DNA of 54,310 nt from contig CBFHYO010000026.1 in NCBI GenBank assembly GCA_965660075.1, positions 1-54,310 of the forward strand, given 5' to 3'. The stretch's first letter is position 1; each line of letters starts with the position of its first letter. Source of the DNA: CAYYFV01 sp965660075. GTDB lineage: Bacteria; Patescibacteriota; Gracilibacteria; UBA1369; GCA-2718715. Position numbers and translations under genes: made by a program. Under the pieces are notes generated by a model, which saw only the letters and a list, made by a program, of their open reading frames with translations, was not told the DNA's origin and did not search any database. Of the stretch, positions 50,606-54,310 are shown piece by piece.

Positions 50606-52372
50606 ATGTTTAACAGAATATTCGAACCACTTAATCAAGTTCCATCAAAAAAACCAATAAAGTTTGCTCTAGAAGCATGCAGATTTAACAAAGGTCTTTT
50701 TTTAACTTCATTGATATTGCTCATCTTAAGTGTTATAGCAGCCAATCTAGTGCCAGTTGCTACTAAAGGATTTTTCGACAATGTAGAGCTTTTGAATTTT
50801 GATAAAATATATTTTTATGTTTATCTTGGAATAGGTCTAGCATTACTCGCCGAAGTTCTAGATTTTATTTACGGAATTTATGCCACAATACTTTTTGGTA
50901 GAATTAGTACCCAAGCCAGAAAAGATGCACTCGCATACACAAACAAGCACAGCGACAATTTTTTTGCATCTAATCAGTCAGGTTTGATTGCCTCTTCTGT
51001 TATAAGTACAAGAAATATCAGTACTTTATTATTTTGTCACATAGAAACCACAATGCCTGCATTGATAACTCTATTGTTTTCGATTTTTCTTTCCTTTACT
51101 GTTAGTTGGAAAGTTGGTATAAGTATAGTTATCTACGAATCAATTGTTGCATTTCTTGCCTATAAACAAACTAATAAAGTAATTACTACAGTCAAACGTC
51201 ATCAAGAGATAAAACATGATGCCTGGGGAATTTATGCTGATGTTATTTCTAATGTCAAAATCACGAAGATTTTTAACATTGGTAAATTACATTTAAAAAA
51301 GCTTTTTGTTACAATAAAAAAACATGTGGCATCTGCAGAGAGAATGTGGATTGTCAAAAATCATCTAACCATTTTACTAGATTTCTCGGATGTTATAAGT
51401 CGGGTGGCAGGTGCCTTTATTTTATCGTATTTTTATTGGGTTGGAACCATATCTCTAGGTGATTTTTCTATGATTTTTTTCTTACTTGGTAAAGTCGAAT
51501 CTGCTCTGCAAGACTTGATTAATATCCTGGAATCATATCAATCGACAAAGCAAGAAATAGCAGTGGCACTCGAAAATATTATTTTACCTATTCAAAACGC
51601 TGACTCTAATAATGCCAAAAAACTCAAACTCAAAACACACCCATCAATAGAATTTAAAAACCTCAGCTTTAATTACAATAATAGCGCAAACAAGCAGCTT
51701 AAAAGCATCAATCTGCAAATCCAACCAGGAGAGAAAATTGGTATTGTTGGCGCCTCCGGAGCCGGTAAATCCACGCTTTTTAAGTTAATTCTCAAGCAAT
51801 ACCCAGCCCCAGATGGCACAATCTTTATTAACGAGAAAGATCTCGCAGAACATACTAAAGACTCAGTCCGAGCCAACATTGCGGTAGTGTCCCAAGACAC
51901 ACTTGTCTTCAACAGAACACTTGAGCAAAACATTACACTTGGTAAAAAATACACTAAGGATCAAATCCAACAAGCGCTCAAAGACTCGCATTGTGATCAG
52001 TTTATTAAAGATCTTCCAGATGGTCTTCAAACCAAAGTAGGGGAGCGTGGAGTCAAACTCTCAGGGGGGCAAAAACAACGTGTAGGTATAGCCCGTGCCC
52101 TTCTCAAAAACTCACCAATAGTCTTACTCGACGAAGCCACATCGGCCCTCGATTCCAAATCAGAAAAGTACATCCAGGATTCACTCCAAAAACTCGCTCA
52201 CAACCACACTATGTTAGTTATAGCCCATAGACTCTCAACCCTGAATTTCATGGACCGAATCATAGTCATGGACAAAGGCCAAATCAAAGAAGTCGGCACC
52301 CACAAAGAGCTCCTCGCTAAAAAAGGTATTTACTACAAGCTTTGGCAACACCAATGTGGTGGCTGCATCTAG
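50606..52372 (+). CDS. ABC exporter half-transporter, second subunit
   Basis: 588 residues. A six-helix domain precedes the ATPase: Walker A GASGAGKST, Q-loop VSQDTLVFNR, signature LSGGQKQRVGIARAL, Walker B IVLLDEATSALDS, AHRLST. Both subunits thus have intact sites, unlike many heterodimeric exporters with one degenerate site. Its ATG follows the first subunit's stop with no gap. The DNA in the ATPase part is richer in C-ending codons than most of the window. It ends CGGCI. Confidence 0.93.
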   Translation: MFNRIFEPLNQVPSKKPIKFALEACRFNKGLFLTSLILLILSVIAANLVPVATKGFFDNVELLNFDKIYFYVYLGIGLALLAEVLDFIYGIYATILFGRISTQARKDALAYTNKHSDNFFASNQSGLIASSVISTRNISTLLFCHIETTMPALITLLFSIFLSFTVSWKVGISIVIYESIVAFLAYKQTNKVITTVKRHQEIKHDAWGIYADVISNVKITKIFNIGKLHLKKLFVTIKKHVASAERMWIVKNHLTILLDFSDVISRVAGAFILSYFYWVGTISLGDFSMIFFLLGKVESALQDLINILESYQSTKQEIAVALENIILPIQNADSNNAKKLKLKTHPSIEFKNLSFNYNNSANKQLKSINLQIQPGEKIGIVGASGAGKSTLFKLILKQYPAPDGTIFINEKDLAEHTKDSVRANIAVVSQDTLVFNRTLEQNITLGKKYTKDQIQQALKDSHCDQFIKDLPDGLQTKVGERGVKLSGGQKQRVGIARALLKNSPIVLLDEATSALDSKSEKYIQDSLQKLAHNHTMLVIAHRLSTLNFMDRIIVMDKGQIKEVGTHKELLAKKGIYYKLWQHQCGGCI

Positions 52373-52374
52373 TA

Positions 52375-53166
52375 TTATTTATTTGAGCGCACCAATCCAA
52401 GCACACCATAGCTCGCAATCAAACTCAAAATAATAGCCGCACTCGCAGATACATCTACAAAGTAAGAAATTGCTATTCCCGCAACAACACACATCGCATT
52501 AATCAAGATTGCATTGATTGTTGATCTTAAAAATCCACCTTGCAAAAACTGACTTGCCAACACTGCAATTACTAGTAGTCCCGAGACAAGTAGCCCACCT
52601 ATTATTTTTAGAGATCCAGCAACAAAAACAGCAACAAAAACATTAAAGAGAGTTTTAAGCCAAGATTTGTTTTTATTTTGAACCAAGAAAAACTCTTCAT
52701 CAAATACAAGTGTAGTTAAACGATTCCAGTTGAATAGACAAAACACACAAATAACCAAGCACATTAAACAGAAGCTTAACAGCTCATTTGAAGTTAGAGT
52801 CAAAATTGAACCAAATAAATAATTTTCAAAACTAATTGCCGCACCCTCTGAAAGTCCATTGAAAACTAATGCCAAAGCTAGGCCACCATTCATTGTCAGC
52901 ATGAACAAAGCATCCTTAGAAATCCGAGTTTTGTGAGTTAATTTTCCAATTAAAACACTCAAGATTGTAGATAGGCATACAGCTCCAAGAATAGGATTGA
53001 CGCCTAAAAATATTCCGGCACCAACACCTGCCAAACTCACATGTGCAAACATTTCAGATTTAACACTTTCACCAAAAGCATACATCAAAGAACCTAGTAA
53101 TCCAGCAGCAATAGAGGCGCTAATCCCTGCAATCAAGGCGGTATTTAAAAAATTTAATTCAAACAT
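52375..53166 (-). CDS. znuB: Zn2+/Mn2+ ABC transporter permease (ZnuB/MntB type)
   Basis: 263 residues, about eight membrane helices, of the ABC-3 permease family. Typical motifs are SIAAGLLGSLMYAFGESVKS near the start, AHVSLAGVGAGIFLG, and a loop of the ISKDALFMLTMNG kind. It is the last gene of a three-gene import operon after the ATPase (2-bp gap). Zn or Mn cannot be told apart, since no Zur or MntR box was found. Confidence 0.88.
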   Translation of the reverse strand: MFELNFLNTALIAGISASIAAGLLGSLMYAFGESVKSEMFAHVSLAGVGAGIFLGVNPILGAVCLSTILSVLIGKLTHKTRISKDALFMLTMNGGLALALVFNGLSEGAAISFENYLFGSILTLTSNELLSFCLMCLVICVFCLFNWNRLTTLVFDEEFFLVQNKNKSWLKTLFNVFVAVFVAGSLKIIGGLLVSGLLVIAVLASQFLQGGFLRSTINAILINAMCVVAGIAISYFVDVSASAAIILSLIASYGVLGLVRSNK

Positions 53167-53168
53167 AT

Positions 53169-53906
53169 TTAGTTGTTATGATGGTGATGAATACTAACCT
53201 TAGAAGATTCACAGCTAGTTTTGCAGACCCGCTCTGCATGGCTTTCTCCCAAGATAAAGTCCACAGGGTGGCAGCCTTTGTGGATTGTTTTATTCAAACA
53301 CAGCACTTGCTTGCAACTTTTAATCACACTTTCAATTTCATGTGAAACAAATAAGATTGTCACCCCGGTATTTGAATTAATTTCACCAAGTAGTTCGTAT
53401 ATTTTAGTTTTAGAAGGCATATCTACTCCACTAAGAGGCTCATCGAATAGTAATAAGTTAGGTTTCGAAATTAAGCTTCGAGCAATAAGTACTCTCTGCT
53501 TTTGCCCTCCAGACAATAAATTAAATTGCAAATTTAAACTTTCAGATGATAATCCAACCAGTTCCAAAGCCTCAAGCATTTGCTTATCCAGTGATCCCTT
53601 TAAACGTTGCAAAAAAGTGCAATCAAGCCCCATTAGCAATATTTCTTTAACTGAAATATTCGAGCGTAAATCCACTCCTATTTGTTGAGGAACATAGGAG
53701 ATTTTCAAACTTTCTGCCCTGTAAATAGACCCCTCTGTGGGCTTCAAAAACCCCATTATGACTTTGAGTAGACTAGATTTACCAGCCCCATTCGGACCAA
53801 TTAAACCAATATAGCTACCAGATTCTATTTCTAAATCGATATTAAATAGTTTCCAATCATTCTGATTGAAACTTAAGCCAATATTTTCAAGTTTGATTAG
53901 TTGCAT
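53169..53906 (-). CDS. znuC: Zn2+/Mn2+ ABC transporter ATPase (ZnuC/MntA type) with His-rich tail
   Basis: 245 residues. Walker A GPNGAGKSS, Q-loop VPQQIGVDLR, signature LSGGQKQRVLIARSL, Walker B LLLFDEPLSGVD and switch His SHEIES are all present. The C-terminus ends VSIHHHHNN, after a CKTSCES pair, a plausible metal-sensing tail. The gene overlaps the binding-protein gene start by 10 bp. Confidence 0.92.
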   Translation of the reverse strand: MQLIKLENIGLSFNQNDWKLFNIDLEIESGSYIGLIGPNGAGKSSLLKVIMGFLKPTEGSIYRAESLKISYVPQQIGVDLRSNISVKEILLMGLDCTFLQRLKGSLDKQMLEALELVGLSSESLNLQFNLLSGGQKQRVLIARSLISKPNLLLFDEPLSGVDMPSKTKIYELLGEINSNTGVTILFVSHEIESVIKSCKQVLCLNKTIHKGCHPVDFILGESHAERVCKTSCESSKVSIHHHHNN

Positions 53907-54310
53907 TTTAGTGCTGATTTTAAGCTTTCTAAATTTCTATTTTGCATTTCTAGATAATCCAAGTCATCTACTTTCTTAGATAAATTATACACCACAAAGC
54001 TATCTAAGTTCAGATCTTTTTTTAATAAATTTGCATATTCTTGATTTTCAAGTGCTTCAACCAAAACTGCACTTGCCGACACTTGCTCCAGCTCACCTAC
54101 ATCCTTAAAAGAAAGTCTATCCATGCTACTAAGTCCAAGAATATGAGTTAATTCCAAACCATAAGCATCCTCTATATATGCAAATGAATCATGAGAAATA
54201 AATGCCGTCTTTTCTTGGCAATTTTGTAGTTGATTTTCAAATTTTTTATCAAGTTCAGCTAAATTAAGCTTTAGTTGATTAAATCTTTTCTCGGCATTGT
54301 TACTTAACAG
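53897..54310 (-). CDS. znuA: Zn2+/Mn2+ ABC transporter substrate-binding protein, C-terminal part
   Basis: The right-hand window edge cuts this gene; about 137 C-terminal codons remain. The frame runs to the edge. It shows FISHDSFAYIEDAYGLEL (the third metal-binding His, as in S-H-x-A-F-x-Y), HILGLSSMDR, and a long C-terminal helix. This is the A-1/ZnuA cluster fold. The start of the protein, with the other two histidines and the signal peptide, lies outside the window. It is the first gene of the ZnuABC-type operon. Confidence 0.85.
   Translation of the reverse strand: MLSNNAEKRFNQLKLNLAELDKKFENQLQNCQEKTAFISHDSFAYIEDAYGLELTHILGLSSMDRLSFKDVGELEQVSASAVLVEALENQEYANLLKKDLNLDSFVVYNLSKKVDDLDYLEMQNRNLESLKSALKCN

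Noticed and set aside
1..54310. Insertion sequences, prophage, rRNA or origin of replication
   Set aside because: No transposase, terminal repeats, integrase, phage structural module, rRNA segment or cluster of DnaA boxes was seen. The beta-repeat protein and the baseplate-J-like protein have signal or membrane segments and no phage neighbours.

Overview
The window is AT-rich bacterial DNA read with the standard code, from a lineage that looks like Candidatus Patescibacteria (CPR). The signs are compact genes that often touch or overlap, housekeeping genes scattered among unfamiliar ones, S-layer-homology (SLH) proteins, a CDP-archaeol-synthase-like membrane enzyme, a sortase, a Mur ligase fused to membrane helices next to a FemAB-like transferase, and an actin-like ATPase paired with a baseplate-J-like membrane protein. 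UGA is used as a stop once in 55 complete genes, which would suit a lineage near the UGA-recoded Gracilibacteria/Absconditabacteria. That placement is an inference and no rRNA is present to test it.

Layout. 1-3167 (minus): start of a TsaB-like gene and a secreted PGRP-amidase/SpoIID fusion. 3277-5650: thioredoxin, RNase H, YchF and a small unknown. 5706-8850: tRNA-Gly, small unknown genes and an RNB-family exonuclease with a dsRBD-like tail. 8906-12647: RmuC, a PEBP-family protein, a TVP38-like membrane protein, thymidylate synthase and DHFR. 12697-16382: tRNA-Phe, an unknown, a three-gene redox operon on the minus strand, and a nucleotidyltransferase/beta-helix protein with a small membrane protein. 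16383-21557: MgtC/DUF4010 protein, Na+/H+ antiporter, sortase and two small unknowns. 21624-29179: LigA, then a minus-strand run of ComF-like protein, glycosyltransferase, SLH protein and DnaX.

29312-33935: tRNA-Val followed 14 bp later by the CDP-archaeol-synthase-like gene, a second SLH protein, a Pro/Gln-rich repeat protein, a lipoprotein and a secreted beta-repeat protein. 34100-41621: one overlapping plus-strand cluster, probably for envelope building: FtsA/PilM-like ATPase, baseplate-J-like membrane protein, alpha/beta hydrolase, membrane-anchored MurF-like ligase, DegT-type PLP enzyme and FemAB-like transferase. 41627-43559: YceD, L32, NusB and RNase III. 43622-46683: a small membrane protein, tRNA-Ile2, a decayed MFS transporter tail, LysE exporter, methyltransferase-like protein and SOUL protein. 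46891-52372: a calpain-like cysteine peptidase candidate, a small membrane peptide and two ABC exporter half-genes. 52375-54310 (minus): a ZnuABC-type metal importer, cut by the window end.

Expression signals are consistent. No start codon has a clear Shine-Dalgarno sequence. Many promoters fit TTGCAA-N17-TATATT, including those of all four tRNA genes. Several gene groups end in short intrinsic terminators. No rRNA, CRISPR array, insertion sequence or prophage was found.
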